Program-made: the position numbers and the translations under genes
From: an uncultured Collinsella sp.
GTDB taxonomy: Bacteria > Actinomycetota > Coriobacteriia > Coriobacteriales > Coriobacteriaceae
Assembly (NCBI GenBank): GCA_900764025.1
Contig: CAAFMM010000070.1
Span: forward strand, 1 to 11,973
Direction: 5' to 3'
Length of the DNA stretch: 11,973 bases
Notes under the pieces: model-generated
Database searches by the model: none
Seen by the model: the letters and a program-made list of their open reading frames with translations, nothing else
Told to the model about the DNA's origin: nothing
In this document: piece by piece, positions 5,187 through 11,973 of the stretch
How positions within the stretch are numbered: position 1 is the stretch's first letter
Layout of the letters: the number at the start of each line of letters is the position of its first letter

Positions 5187-7271
5187 ATGGATACTACCGA
5201 TAGCGCCTATGGCGACAAACTCATCCGTCTCGATACGTTCGATACCGCCGTGGCGGTCGACCCCAGCGCCGAGGACGACGCCAAGCGTCGGTTTATGACG
5301 CTTATTCTCCAGACGACCCACCGCAACAACGGCAACATCGGGCACGTGCTACGCGCGACCAACACGAGCGGCGAGGTCTTTGCCGTCAAGCTACTCAAGG
5401 ACAACGCCATCCTTTCTGGCCAAGCCCCCGGCCGCTCCGCCGAGCAATCGGCAGCGCACCTGGCCAACACCGCTGCGCTGTTCGAGGAGTACCGTCATCT
5501 GTGCACCGTCTCGCACCTGCGCGGATTTCCGCGCGTCTATGGCTACGGATCGTGCGAGGATGACCCTCTCATCCTCATGGAGTGGGTCGAGGGCACCTCA
5601 CTCAAGCAGGCGCTGCCCCTGCTTCCGCACGACGCCTCGGGCGGGCTGACCACCCAGATGGTCGCCGCCGTCGGAAACGCCGTGCTTCGTGCGCTCTTGA
5701 TGACCCAGGGCCTCGTGAATCCGGTCATCCATCGCGACCTGTCGCCAGCCAATATCATGTTCCGCACCACCAGCCGAACGCTCGAGCAGCAGATTGCCGA
5801 TTGTTCCTTTGACCCCTGCCTCATCGACATGGGCTCCGCGACCATGGCTCTCGGCAACGACACGATCACCCGGCGCGCCGACATCTGGCGCTTTGCCACG
5901 CCCGCATACGCCGCGCCCGAGATGCTCACGCAGGATATCGAAGGCATCGCGGCCCTTCGCCGTTCGCCCGCGATCGACGTCTATGCGCTTTCGAGCATTC
6001 TGTACCAGCTCTACAGCGGTCGCAAACCGTTTGACTTTGAGTCGACGGACGCCGCTGCAACCGGCTCGTTCTATCTCGTAAAGACCAAGACCAAGCCGGC
6101 ACCGCTCGAGCCGCGCTGCGAGGGCGATGAAGCGCTCGTCCAAATCATCATGAAGGGCCTCTCAGTCGATCAGTGCGATCGTCCCACCGAGCAGCAGATG
6201 CTCGAGGTGCTCTCGGCATACCTCACCGATGCCGAATCCGAGGGCCGCGAAGGCGCGGGCAGTGACGCCGCAATCGACATCGACTCCGGTACACACCTTA
6301 AGGTCGACGTCGCCGGCGAGCGCGCGCGAGAGATCCTGGAGCAGGCCCGGCACGATGCCATGACCCGCCGCCGCTTTATTATCGGTGGCGTCGTTGCAGT
6401 CGTTGCGGGGCTCAGCGTCGTTGGCGCGGCAACCCATGGCTTTGGCATCCCCGACTACCTGGACGGCATCCGCGGTTCGCTTGGCGACTACACCTGGGAT
6501 CAGCTGCAGGAGATTTCGCTCAAGATTAAGGCCGCCGAGACCCGTGACGAAGCACGCGAGGTTGCCAAGCGCTATCACCTGCTCGATGCCGATGGGCATA
6601 TCCCCTATCCGTGTGCCAAGCGTGTCACGCTCACCAACGGGCTGCAGGTTGGCGCGCAGCTTGTGGGCATCCGCCACGACGAGCTTCTAGACGGGACGGG
6701 CAAGGCCGGACTGACGTTTATGTTCGACGCCGGCATTGCCGAGCGCGATGCTGCGGCTGAACCGCCGAGCGCCGGCTGGGCAGATTGCGAGCTGCGGGAA
6801 TGGCTCGACGACGACGGCCTTAAACTGCTGCCCAACGAGTTGCGCGGACTCATTAAAGGGGTCAAGAAGGTCTCGAACAATGTGGGCGCCGCCAACAGCG
6901 CATCGTGCCTGAGCGAGTTGCCCGCAACCCTTTGGCTGCCCGCCATGGTCGAGCTGTGCGGTACGCAACCGCCCGATTCGTTTGCCGAGGGCTATCACTA
7001 CCTGGCAGACATCTATAACGGCGAGGGCAAGGAGTATCAGCTCTTCCGCGAGCTCAAGGTGAGCCCGTATTCCACGAACGAGACAATGGTCCGCCAGTGG
7101 AAGGACAAGGACACCTGTTGGTGGGAGCGCACGGTGAGCCCCGACACATCAGAGAGCGAAGGCACACTCTACATAAACCGTGTGGGCCACGACGGCGACG
7201 CCTTTACGTACGCAACGCCTGCGGACAAGCCAAACAAACGAACCTGTGTGATCCCCGGATTCTGTATCTAG
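5187..7271 (+). CDS. Transmembrane serine/threonine protein kinase with DUF6273-like C-terminal sensor domain
   Basis: The product has 694 residues. The cytoplasmic kinase domain (about 45-345) shows AVKLL with the ATP-binding Lys68, catalytic loop HRDLSPAN (182-189), metal-binding DMG (214-216) in place of DFG, APE (243-245), IDVYAL with Asp264, and DRPT with Arg332. HRD followed by S rather than K is a variant known in bacterial kinases. The Gly-rich loop is reduced to GNIGHV. One hydrophobic segment, about 396-416, preceded by TRRR, is the single membrane helix and predicts an intracellular kinase. Residues 420-694 would be extracellular and contain WADCELREWLDDDGLKLLP (531-549), which resembles DUF6273 modules. 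ATG 5187 has AAAGG six bases upstream. The FHA gene just upstream is a natural partner. The ligand and substrates cannot be inferred. Four hairpin repeats start 38 bp after the stop. Confidence 0.9.
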   Translation: MDTTDSAYGDKLIRLDTFDTAVAVDPSAEDDAKRRFMTLILQTTHRNNGNIGHVLRATNTSGEVFAVKLLKDNAILSGQAPGRSAEQSAAHLANTAALFEEYRHLCTVSHLRGFPRVYGYGSCEDDPLILMEWVEGTSLKQALPLLPHDASGGLTTQMVAAVGNAVLRALLMTQGLVNPVIHRDLSPANIMFRTTSRTLEQQIADCSFDPCLIDMGSATMALGNDTITRRADIWRFATPAYAAPEMLTQDIEGIAALRRSPAIDVYALSSILYQLYSGRKPFDFESTDAAATGSFYLVKTKTKPAPLEPRCEGDEALVQIIMKGLSVDQCDRPTEQQMLEVLSAYLTDAESEGREGAGSDAAIDIDSGTHLKVDVAGERAREILEQARHDAMTRRRFIIGGVVAVVAGLSVVGAATHGFGIPDYLDGIRGSLGDYTWDQLQEISLKIKAAETRDEAREVAKRYHLLDADGHIPYPCAKRVTLTNGLQVGAQLVGIRHDELLDGTGKAGLTFMFDAGIAERDAAAEPPSAGWADCELREWLDDDGLKLLPNELRGLIKGVKKVSNNVGAANSASCLSELPATLWLPAMVELCGTQPPDSFAEGYHYLADIYNGEGKEYQLFRELKVSPYSTNETMVRQWKDKDTCWWERTVSPDTSESEGTLYINRVGHDGDAFTYATPADKPNKRTCVIPGFCI

Positions 7272-7309
7272 AGAGCGGGCGTCTTGCCGTGACGGGACCC
7301 CCGGCAATT

Positions 7310-7607
7310 GCCTCGATCTGTAACACTAGCTCGGCAGATACAGGTCTAGATGTTACAGAACGAGACAAACCCCAACCCCGCGAGACAACATCTCAATCTG
7401 TAACAACTAGGACCCAATTATCGGTCTTACTGTTACAGATCGAGATGTTCGGGTTGCCCTCTAATAGTTTGTCTCGATCTGTAACATCTAGCAGGTAAAA
7501 CGGTCCCCAGATGTTACAGATCGAGACGTTAAGTTGTGACTCGATGTAATGTCTAGATCTGTAACAGTTACTCGACAAAAACGGGTCTAGTTGTTACAGA
7601 TTGAGAT
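7310..7607. repeat. Array of four 57-bp hairpin repeat units (right array)
   Basis: Units C 7310-7366, D 7390-7446, E 7471-7527 and F 7551-7607 start 80, 81 and 80 bp apart, with spacers of 23, 24 and 23 nt. Each is a 16-nt arm, an exactly 25-nt interior and a 16-nt opposite arm. Arm matches are 14, 15, 16 and 13 of 16. Interiors differ but tend to keep TA near the start, an A-rich middle (positions 11-14) and GGTC near 16-21. A shorter dyad, TTGCCG with CGGCAA (7284-7307), lies between the kinase stop codon and unit C. No gene, no oligo-T tract and no promoter is evident within 7272-7607. Confidence 0.88.
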
Positions 7608-7609
7608 GA

Positions 7610-7638
7610 TTGGTTGGGACGATCCATCGGCCAACCAA
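7610..7638. repeat. Hairpin between the repeat array and the copA promoter
   Basis: TTGGTTGG (7610-7617) and CCAACCAA (7631-7638) form a perfect 8-bp stem, with an inner CGAT/ATCG pairing. It is followed by a lone arm-like remnant, CTCATCTGTAACG (7644-7656), related to the left arm of the 57-bp repeats. No T-tract follows. It may be a degenerate end of the array. Confidence 0.5.
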
Positions 7639-7681
7639 CCACCCTCATCTGTAACGAAATGTCATACATTTCTTTCTGTAC

Positions 7682-7712
7682 TGGACACCCCCAGGGGGTA
7701 TGGGTGTATAGT
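7682..7712 (+). promoter_or_regulatory. copA promoter with CsoR-like operator
   Basis: TGGACA (7682-7687) and TATAGT (7707-7712) are 19 bp apart. The spacer holds the dyad ACCCCCAGGGGGT (7687-7699). An alternative -10, TGTATA (7705-7710), would give a 17-bp spacer. G-tract/C-tract palindromes flanked by TA are the known CsoR operator type, and a csoR gene is encoded at the end of this operon. Repressor binding between -35 and -10 would block RNA polymerase until Cu(I) binds CsoR. Confidence 0.7.
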
Positions 7713-7759
7713 ATCGGCAGGTTAACACTTTCAACGCCGAACCACAGAGAGGAGAAGCC

Positions 7760-10102
7760 ATGGCTCAAGATAAGTTCGACGTGGGCGGCATGACGTGCGC
7801 CGCTTGCCAGGCGCACGTGGACCGCGCCGTCAGCAAGCTCGACGGCGTCCAAAGCGTCGCGGTCAACCTGCTCGCCGGCTCCATGCTGGTGGACTACGAC
7901 CCCGCGCAGGTCTCCCCCGACGATATCTGCACCGCCGTCGATCGTGCCGGCTACTCGGCCTCGCCCGTCGATGCGGGCACCGGTACCGCCGGCTCAAACG
8001 GCAGCACGCAAGCCAGCTCTGGCGCCGCCCATATGGAGTCGCCAACCAAAAAGCTGGAGGCCGCCGCCTCTGCCATGCGCACCCGCCTCATCATCTCGAT
8101 CGTTTTCCTCGTCCCACTGTTCTACATAGGCATGGGACACATGCTTGGTTGGCCGCTGCCCGGCATTTTCACCGACCATACCCACAGCATGACGCTCGCC
8201 CTCACCGAGCTCGTCCTGCTCATCCCCATCGTCTATGTCAACGACGCGTACTTTATCAACGGGTTTAAATCGCTCGCGCACGGCGCGCCCACCATGGACG
8301 CCCTTATTGCCGTGGGCGCCACCGCCTCCATCGCCTGGTCGCTCTACGCCATGTTCATCATGGCCGACCAATTAGCCGCGGGCCAGGTCCACGAGGCCAT
8401 GATGACGAGCATGGACAATCTGTATTTTGAGAGCGCGGGCACGATCCTGTCGCTGGTCACCGTGGGCAAATACCTCGAGACGCGCAGCAAGTCCAAAACC
8501 GGCGGCGCCATCGAGGCGCTCATCGACCTGGCGCCCAAGACCGCGACCGTCGTTGCCGACGACGGCACCGAGACCACCGTCGACGTCGACAGTATCCTTC
8601 CCGGCCAGGTCCTGCGCGTGCGCCCCGGCGAGTCCATCCCCGTCGATGGCGTGGTGCTCGAGGGCAGCTCGGCCGTGGACGAGAGCGCGCTCACCGGCGA
8701 GTCCATCCCCGTGGAAAAGACCGCCGGCGACACCGTCAACGCCGCCACGGTCAACCGCACCGGCTCGTTTACCTTCCGTGCCACACGCGTGGGCGCCGAC
8801 ACGTCGCTCGCCAAGATTATCCAGCTCGTCGAGGACGCCAACGCCACCAAGGCGCCTATCGCCCGCATGGCCGACAAAGTCGCCGGCGTGTTCGTGCCCG
8901 TGGTGTTCGTGATCTCGGCTGTGACCTTTGCGGCGTGGATGGCACTGACCGGCAGCATAAACGAGGCGCTCACCTCCGCCGTGGCCGTGCTGGTGATCAG
9001 CTGTCCGTGCGCATTGGGTCTGGCCACGCCCGTCGCCATTATGGTCGGCACCGGCAAGGGCGCCGAGATGGGCATTCTGTTCAAGAGCGCCGAGGCGCTG
9101 GAGAATCTGCGCAGCGTGGGCACCGTGGTGCTCGATAAGACGGGAACGGTCACTCGCGGCAAGCCTGCCGTGACCGATATCGTGGTAGCCACGCGTGCCG
9201 ACGGATCGCCCGCCATGAGCGAAAAGGCGCTGCTCAAGCTGGCCGCTGCGCTGGAGCGCTCAAGCGAGCACCCGCTGGCCGAGGCGATTATGGCCGAGTG
9301 CGAGGCGCGCGGAATCGTCGCACGCATGGTCGAGGACTTTGCCGCCGTGCCCGGGCGAGGCGTTACGGCACGCGAGGGGCAGAATGTCATCGCCGCCGGC
9401 AACGTGCGTCTGATGGACGAGCTGGGCGTGAAGGTTCCCGCCGGCCTTGCCGAACAGTTCGCGGCCGAGGGCAAGACGCCACTGTTCTTTGCCAAGAACA
9501 GCGAGCTTGTCGGCACCATCGCCGTGGCGGACGAGGTCAAGGAGACGAGCGCCGGGGCCATCGCCGCACTGCGCTCGCTTGGCGTCGACGTGCGCATGCT
9601 CACCGGCGACAACCGCGTGACAGCCGAAGCGATCGCCCGCCGCGTGGGACTGAGCAGCGAGCAGGTCATCGCCGACGTCCTCCCCGCCGACAAGGAACGC
9701 CACGTGCGCGAGCTGCAGGATGCGGGCGGCAAGGTCGCCATGGTGGGCGACGGCATCAATGACTCCCCCGCCCTAGCGCGCGCCGACGTGGGCCTTGCTA
9801 TCGGCACCGGCGCCGACATCGCCAAGGAGGGCGCCGACGTGGTACTCATGCGCAGCGACCTCTTGGACGTCGCCCGCGCCATCGAGCTTTCGCGCGCCAC
9901 GATCCGCAACATCAAACAGGACCTGTTCTGGGCACTGTTCTACAACGGCATCGGCATTCCGCTGGCGGCGGGCGTGTTCTTCCCGCTCACCGGATGGCAG
10001 CTCTCGCCGATGTTTGGCGCCGCGGCCATGAGTCTGTCGAGTGTCTGCGTCGTAAGCAATGCGCTGCGCTTAAAATCCTTTAAGCCTAAAGTGGCAAAAT
10101 AG
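7760..10102 (+). CDS. copA: Copper-exporting P1B-type ATPase
   Basis: The 780-residue enzyme pumps Cu(I) out of the cytoplasm using ATP. One N-terminal heavy-metal-associated domain (about 4-67) carries GGMTCAAC with Cys13 and Cys16. A linker rich in Ser, Gly and Ala follows. Membrane helices start near 108, 145, 180 and 222. TGES (312-315) is the actuator motif. CPC (415-417) is the transmembrane copper site. DKTGT begins at Asp459, the phosphorylated residue. HPLAEA and GDGIND (663-668) complete the ATP-binding domain. Tyr728-Asn729 and MSLSS (757-761) in the last helices are the signature of Cu(I) rather than Zn/Cd transport (subfamily knowledge). The start at ATG 7760 has AGAGGAG upstream. 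It is the first gene of a copA-copZ-csoR operon under the CsoR-like operator at 7687-7699. Confidence 0.97.
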   Translation: MAQDKFDVGGMTCAACQAHVDRAVSKLDGVQSVAVNLLAGSMLVDYDPAQVSPDDICTAVDRAGYSASPVDAGTGTAGSNGSTQASSGAAHMESPTKKLEAAASAMRTRLIISIVFLVPLFYIGMGHMLGWPLPGIFTDHTHSMTLALTELVLLIPIVYVNDAYFINGFKSLAHGAPTMDALIAVGATASIAWSLYAMFIMADQLAAGQVHEAMMTSMDNLYFESAGTILSLVTVGKYLETRSKSKTGGAIEALIDLAPKTATVVADDGTETTVDVDSILPGQVLRVRPGESIPVDGVVLEGSSAVDESALTGESIPVEKTAGDTVNAATVNRTGSFTFRATRVGADTSLAKIIQLVEDANATKAPIARMADKVAGVFVPVVFVISAVTFAAWMALTGSINEALTSAVAVLVISCPCALGLATPVAIMVGTGKGAEMGILFKSAEALENLRSVGTVVLDKTGTVTRGKPAVTDIVVATRADGSPAMSEKALLKLAAALERSSEHPLAEAIMAECEARGIVARMVEDFAAVPGRGVTAREGQNVIAAGNVRLMDELGVKVPAGLAEQFAAEGKTPLFFAKNSELVGTIAVADEVKETSAGAIAALRSLGVDVRMLTGDNRVTAEAIARRVGLSSEQVIADVLPADKERHVRELQDAGGKVAMVGDGINDSPALARADVGLAIGTGADIAKEGADVVLMRSDLLDVARAIELSRATIRNIKQDLFWALFYNGIGIPLAAGVFFPLTGWQLSPMFGAAAMSLSSVCVVSNALRLKSFKPKVAK

Positions 10103-10127
10103 GCTCACCATTAAGTACATTTAGAAC

Positions 10128-10227
10128 GGGTTTTCCAGGCGCCCGAGATTGGCCTGAAAGAGGAGCGACGCGTACTTTGGTACGCGAGCGACGGTTTGAA
10201 GGTCAAGGTCGGGTGCCCGGGAAAGCC
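10128..10227. repeat. 100-bp nested inverted repeat between copA and copZ
   Basis: The left arm 10128-10155 and right arm 10200-10227 pair over about 28 positions with few mismatches and several G-U pairs. At the centre is a perfect 7-bp hairpin, CGCGTAC (10169-10175) with GTACGCG (10180-10186) and a TTTG loop. The stem ends 22 bp before the copZ start codon. As there is no T-tract it is not a classical terminator; it would form a strong structure in the copA-copZ mRNA. Confidence 0.7.
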
Positions 10228-10249
10228 GACACAACAGAGAGGAATATCC

Positions 10250-10471
10250 ATGCGTTACACAATCAAGACTTCCGGCCTCATGTGCGGCCATTGCGACGCC
10301 ACCGTCGAAACGACGCTGCTCAACGTTGCCGGCGTGACCGACGCCGATGCCGATCACGAGACTCAGACCGTACAGGTGGAGTGCGCCGACACCGTGACCG
10401 CCGAGCAGCTCGCCGCCGCTGTCGAGGGCGCCGGCGAGAAGTTCCACGCCCTATCCGTGACCGCCGCGTAG
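10250..10471 (+). CDS. copZ: Copper chaperone / heavy-metal-associated domain protein
   Basis: A 73-residue single HMA domain, the standard size of CopZ. The metal-binding motif is LMCGHCDATV with Cys12 and Cys15, followed by the usual beta-alpha-beta pattern (VTDADADHETQTVQVE, then a helix with LAAAVEGAG). CopZ binds Cu(I) in the cytoplasm and hands it to the CopA amino-terminal domain or to CsoR. I chose ATG 10250 because AGAGAGGA lies just upstream; a TTG at 10196 in the same frame falls inside the long hairpin and is not credible. It lies 147 bp after copA, with a 100-bp inverted repeat between. Confidence 0.93.
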   Translation: MRYTIKTSGLMCGHCDATVETTLLNVAGVTDADADHETQTVQVECADTVTAEQLAAAVEGAGEKFHALSVTAA

Positions 10472-10497
10472 CAGGCGCTGCCTACTCAATCCTCAGA

Positions 10498-10564
10498 AGT
10501 TGCGGTGAAATACGGACTGTTGAGCCGCCCTAGGCCTTTAAACAGTCCGTATTTCACCGCAACT
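10498..10564. repeat. Hairpin repeat, family AGTTGCGGTG, copy 2
   Basis: Perfect 24-bp arms (10498-10521 and 10541-10564) surround a 19-nt loop containing GCCGCCC and AGGCC. It is the same family as 1042-1108. It sits between copZ and csoR, starting 26 bp past the copZ stop codon. It has no T-tract, so it is not an ordinary terminator. Confidence 0.85.
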
Positions 10565-10606
10565 GACGGGGGCATCCGGAAGATCGACCAGAAACGAGGA
10601 CCCGCC

Positions 10607-10879
10607 ATGATGGCAGACCACAAATCGGTGACCCGCATGCTCAAGACGGCACGCGGCCAGATCGACGGCATCTTGCGGATGGTCGAGGAGGACCGCTACT
10701 GCGTCGATATTTCCACGCAGCTCATGGCAACGCAGGCGCTCATTGCGCGCATCAACGCCGACGTGCTCAAGGCGCATATCGAGGGCTGCGTGACTTCGGC
10801 AATCGAATCGGGCGACGAAGACCTCAAAGCCGCCAAGCTCGCCGAAATCGAACGCGTCGTCGACAAGCTCTCCAAGTAA
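10607..10879 (+). CDS. csoR: CsoR-type copper-sensing transcriptional repressor
   Basis: A 90-residue all-helical protein of the CsoR/RcnR family (formerly DUF156). The opening helix contains RMLKTARGQIDGILRMVEED. The Cu(I) ligands Cys32 (RYCVDI), His57 and Cys61 (AHIEGCV) give the Cys-His-Cys triad known for copper-sensing CsoR, as opposed to the nickel, formaldehyde or persulfide members. Copper binding releases the repressor from its G-rich dyad operator. The ATG at 10607 has GAGGA six bases upstream; a second ATG at 10610 is possible. The frame is open upstream to 10505, but that part lies in the 10498-10564 hairpin. It is the third gene of the copper operon, so it is autoregulated with copA and copZ (inference from order). 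Confidence 0.95.
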   Translation: MMADHKSVTRMLKTARGQIDGILRMVEEDRYCVDISTQLMATQALIARINADVLKAHIEGCVTSAIESGDEDLKAAKLAEIERVVDKLSK

Positions 10880-10971
10880 TTGGGGACATTGGGGACAGAC
10901 TGCTTTGCGCCATCTTGGTGTATCGGGGACAGGTACGTTTGCACCACATTGGTGCAGATTAACCTGTCCCC
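10880..10971. repeat. REP-like element after csoR
   Basis: Tandem TTGGGGACA (10880-10888, 10889-10897) starts at the base after the csoR stop codon. A dyad follows: GGGGACAGGT with TGCACCA (10925-10946) and its inverted partner (10950-10971), 18 of 22 matching. The right arm is related to the arms of the 1003-1150 element. No T-tract follows, so termination is uncertain. Confidence 0.65.
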
Positions 10972-10987
10972 CTTGCTCTAAATCGGG

Positions 10988-10993
10988 TATAAA
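10988..10993 (+). promoter_or_regulatory. Possible -10 box for the membrane zinc-ribbon gene
   Basis: TATAAA lies 34 bp upstream of the start codon. No convincing -35 hexamer is found 16-18 bp before it; that position falls in the arm of the preceding repeat. Confidence 0.35.
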
Positions 10994-11026
10994 GGCGTGC
11001 AGCATATCGAACGAAAGGCAATTTGC

Positions 11027-11500
11027 ATGAATGACTTTATGAAGGGCCGCAATGGTGTCGATGAACTCACCATCGTGATGGGTTTTGCCGGCATCGTCAT
11101 CGCGATGATCGGATCGATAGCCCGCATCCAGTGGCTCAGCTGGATTGCCATCGCCGTCATCGTGATTGGCGTGCTGCGCGGCCTGTCCAAAAATATCGAT
11201 GCACGTCGCAAGGAGAACGAGGCCTTTGTCGCCACGACCGCCAATGTTCCCGGCTTGGGCAAGTTCGTCGCCAGCTTGGGCGGCGGCGCTGCAGCGGCCA
11301 GCACCTCACGCGCGGCCGGCACCAGCAAGGAAGACTTTGAGCGCGCCAAGCGCACGGCCAAGAAGATGTGGAAGGGCCGCAAGACCACGGCATACCTCAA
11401 GTGCCCCAACTGCGGCCAGATGCTCTCCGTCCCCAAGGGCAAGGGCAAAATCCGCGTCACCTGCCCCAAGTGCCACGCCAAGATGGAGACGCGCTCCTAG
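11027..11500 (+). CDS. Small membrane protein with C-terminal zinc ribbon, function unknown
   Basis: The product has 157 residues. Two closely spaced hydrophobic segments (about 15-31 and 36-50) form a probable membrane hairpin. A basic, Lys/Arg-rich linker follows, with an Ala/Gly/Ser-rich stretch (85-97). The last 35 residues carry two CxxC knuckles, CPNCG and CPKCH, separated by a Lys/Gly-rich turn, the layout of a zinc ribbon. ATG 11027 is chosen because GAAAGG lies about eight bases upstream; an in-frame GTG at 10997 has no site. I do not recognise a specific family and assign no function. It stands alone between the csoR repeat and a terminator. Confidence 0.8.
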   Translation: MNDFMKGRNGVDELTIVMGFAGIVIAMIGSIARIQWLSWIAIAVIVIGVLRGLSKNIDARRKENEAFVATTANVPGLGKFVASLGGGAAAASTSRAAGTSKEDFERAKRTAKKMWKGRKTTAYLKCPNCGQMLSVPKGKGKIRVTCPKCHAKMETRS

Positions 11501-11521
11501 CCGCCATACCATGGGACAAAT

Positions 11522-11557
11522 AAAAGCCGAGGCCTCGCACTGAGACCTCGCTTTTTT
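11522..11557. terminator. Bidirectional terminator between the zinc-ribbon gene and the amidohydrolase
   Basis: AAAAGC, then GAGGCCTC (11530-11537), loops back on GAGACCTCG (11542-11550) with one mismatch, and is followed by CTTTTTT (T-run 11552-11557). On the minus strand the same stem is followed by TTTTA. It therefore serves both converging genes. Confidence 0.8.
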
Positions 11558-11562
11558 GATTA

Positions 11563-11587
11563 TGACAAAGGGATTGCCCCTTTGTCA
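11563..11587. repeat. 10-bp inverted repeat TGACAAAGGG
   Basis: TGACAAAGGG (11563-11572) and CCCTTTGTCA (11578-11587) form a perfect stem with a five-base loop, four bases past the amidohydrolase stop codon. There is no T-tract next to it. It may support termination of the minus-strand gene together with the adjacent terminator, or be a dispersed repeat. Confidence 0.55.
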
Positions 11588-11590
11588 CAC

Positions 11591-11973
11591 CTATGCCACG
11601 CCGTCGCGGGCCAGCTCCTCGGCAAGCGCTTCGGCAGGCATGGCCATAATCGCGTCGAGCTCGGCGTCCACCTCGGGAATGCGCTTCACCTTGAGCTTGC
11701 GCACCAGATCGCCACGGCACATCACGTGCGTCGGCTCACGCAGTGCGCACAGGTCATCGAGCGGGTTCTTGCGCGTCACCAAGATATCGGCGGCCTTGCC
11801 GCACTCGATCGTGCCAGTCTCGCCGTCCAGCGCCAGCAGCTCGGCGTTGACTTGCGTAGCCGTATGCAGTGCGAAGGCGTTGCTCACGCCGACATACTTG
11901 GCAAAATAGGCCACCTCACGCCACATGTCGTACTGCGTCACGAACGGGCAGCTCGAGTCCGTGCCCAGGCCCA
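11591..11973 (-). CDS. Amidohydrolase-family protein, C-terminal part (runs off window)
   Basis: The last 126 codons are present and the frame is open to the right edge. The fragment starts GLGTDSSCPFVTQYDMW, where the Asp in GTD fits the conserved metal-site Asp of the amidohydrolase superfamily. It continues with ALHTATQVNAELLAL and GTIECGKAADILV, the typical return to the composite beta-domain (GxIxxGKxADxxV). Such enzymes hydrolyse cyclic amides, dipeptides or related C-N bonds; imidazolonepropionase-like and prolidase-like members share this C-terminus. The substrate cannot be decided without the N-terminal HxH region. The stop codon is TAG at 11591. Confidence 0.88.
   Translation of the reverse strand, partial: GLGTDSSCPFVTQYDMWREVAYFAKYVGVSNAFALHTATQVNAELLALDGETGTIECGKAADILVTRKNPLDDLCALREPTHVMCRGDLVRKLKVKRIPEVDAELDAIMAMPAEALAEELARDGVA

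Noticed and set aside
7284..7307. TTGCCG/CGGCAA dyad as the kinase terminator
   Set aside because: Only a 6-bp stem with a 12-nt loop and no T-run; too weak to call a terminator.
7393..7578. Short minus-strand frame within the repeat array
   Set aside because: The peptide just translates the repeat arms (recurrent SICN and VTDRDK strings); no ribosome site.
7310..7607. CRISPR array reading of the regular repeats and 23-25 nt gaps
   Set aside because: Repeats are 16 nt in alternating orientation, the interiors share sequence preferences, and no cas gene or leader is present. It is better described as hairpin units.
8344..9915. Open frame of 523 codons antisense to copA
   Set aside because: Ser/Ala/Thr-rich low-complexity product opposite intact CopA motifs; no ribosome site or promoter supports it.

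Overview
The window reads as an accessory-rich stretch of a moderately high-GC, Gram-positive-type genome. Gene content (stand-alone EIIA with a LicT-type antiterminator, serine/threonine kinase with a DUF6273-like ectodomain, CsoR-controlled copper operon) and the density of intergenic hairpin repeats suggest a gut actinobacterium of the Coriobacteriia, most likely Collinsella-like. That assignment is inference from style and recall, not from a marker gene.

Layout. On the minus strand, 1-765 carries the start of a BglG/LicT-family antiterminator (cut by the window edge) and, just upstream of it, a glucose-type PTS EIIA. These have their own promoter near 904-931 and a structured leader. Positions 1003-1150 hold a nested inverted-repeat element, followed by the minus-strand terminator of a large DEAD-box RNA helicase with an RGG-rich tail (1215-3464). 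A divergent 588-base intergenic region contains the helicase leader and two units of a 57-bp hairpin repeat. On the plus strand follow an FHA-domain protein (4053-5015) and a membrane serine/threonine kinase with a probable extracellular sensor domain (5187-7271), separated by a terminator. After the kinase come four more 57-bp hairpin units (7310-7607).

Positions 7682-10879 form a compact copper-homeostasis operon: a promoter with a CsoR-like dyad, the Cu(I)-exporting P1B ATPase copA, the copper chaperone copZ, and the copper-sensing repressor csoR. Both intergenic gaps of this operon are filled by long inverted repeats. A small two-helix membrane protein with a C-terminal zinc ribbon (11027-11500), a bidirectional terminator, and the 3' part of an amidohydrolase on the minus strand (11591-11973, cut by the window edge) complete the window.

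The most unusual feature is the 57-bp repeat. Six units have 16-bp inverted arms around an interior of exactly 25 nt whose sequence varies. Units are separated by 23-24 nt, so the arm motif recurs in alternating orientation about every 40 bp. The units bracket the FHA/kinase pair. Three other hairpin families decorate the sugar-PTS, helicase and copper loci.
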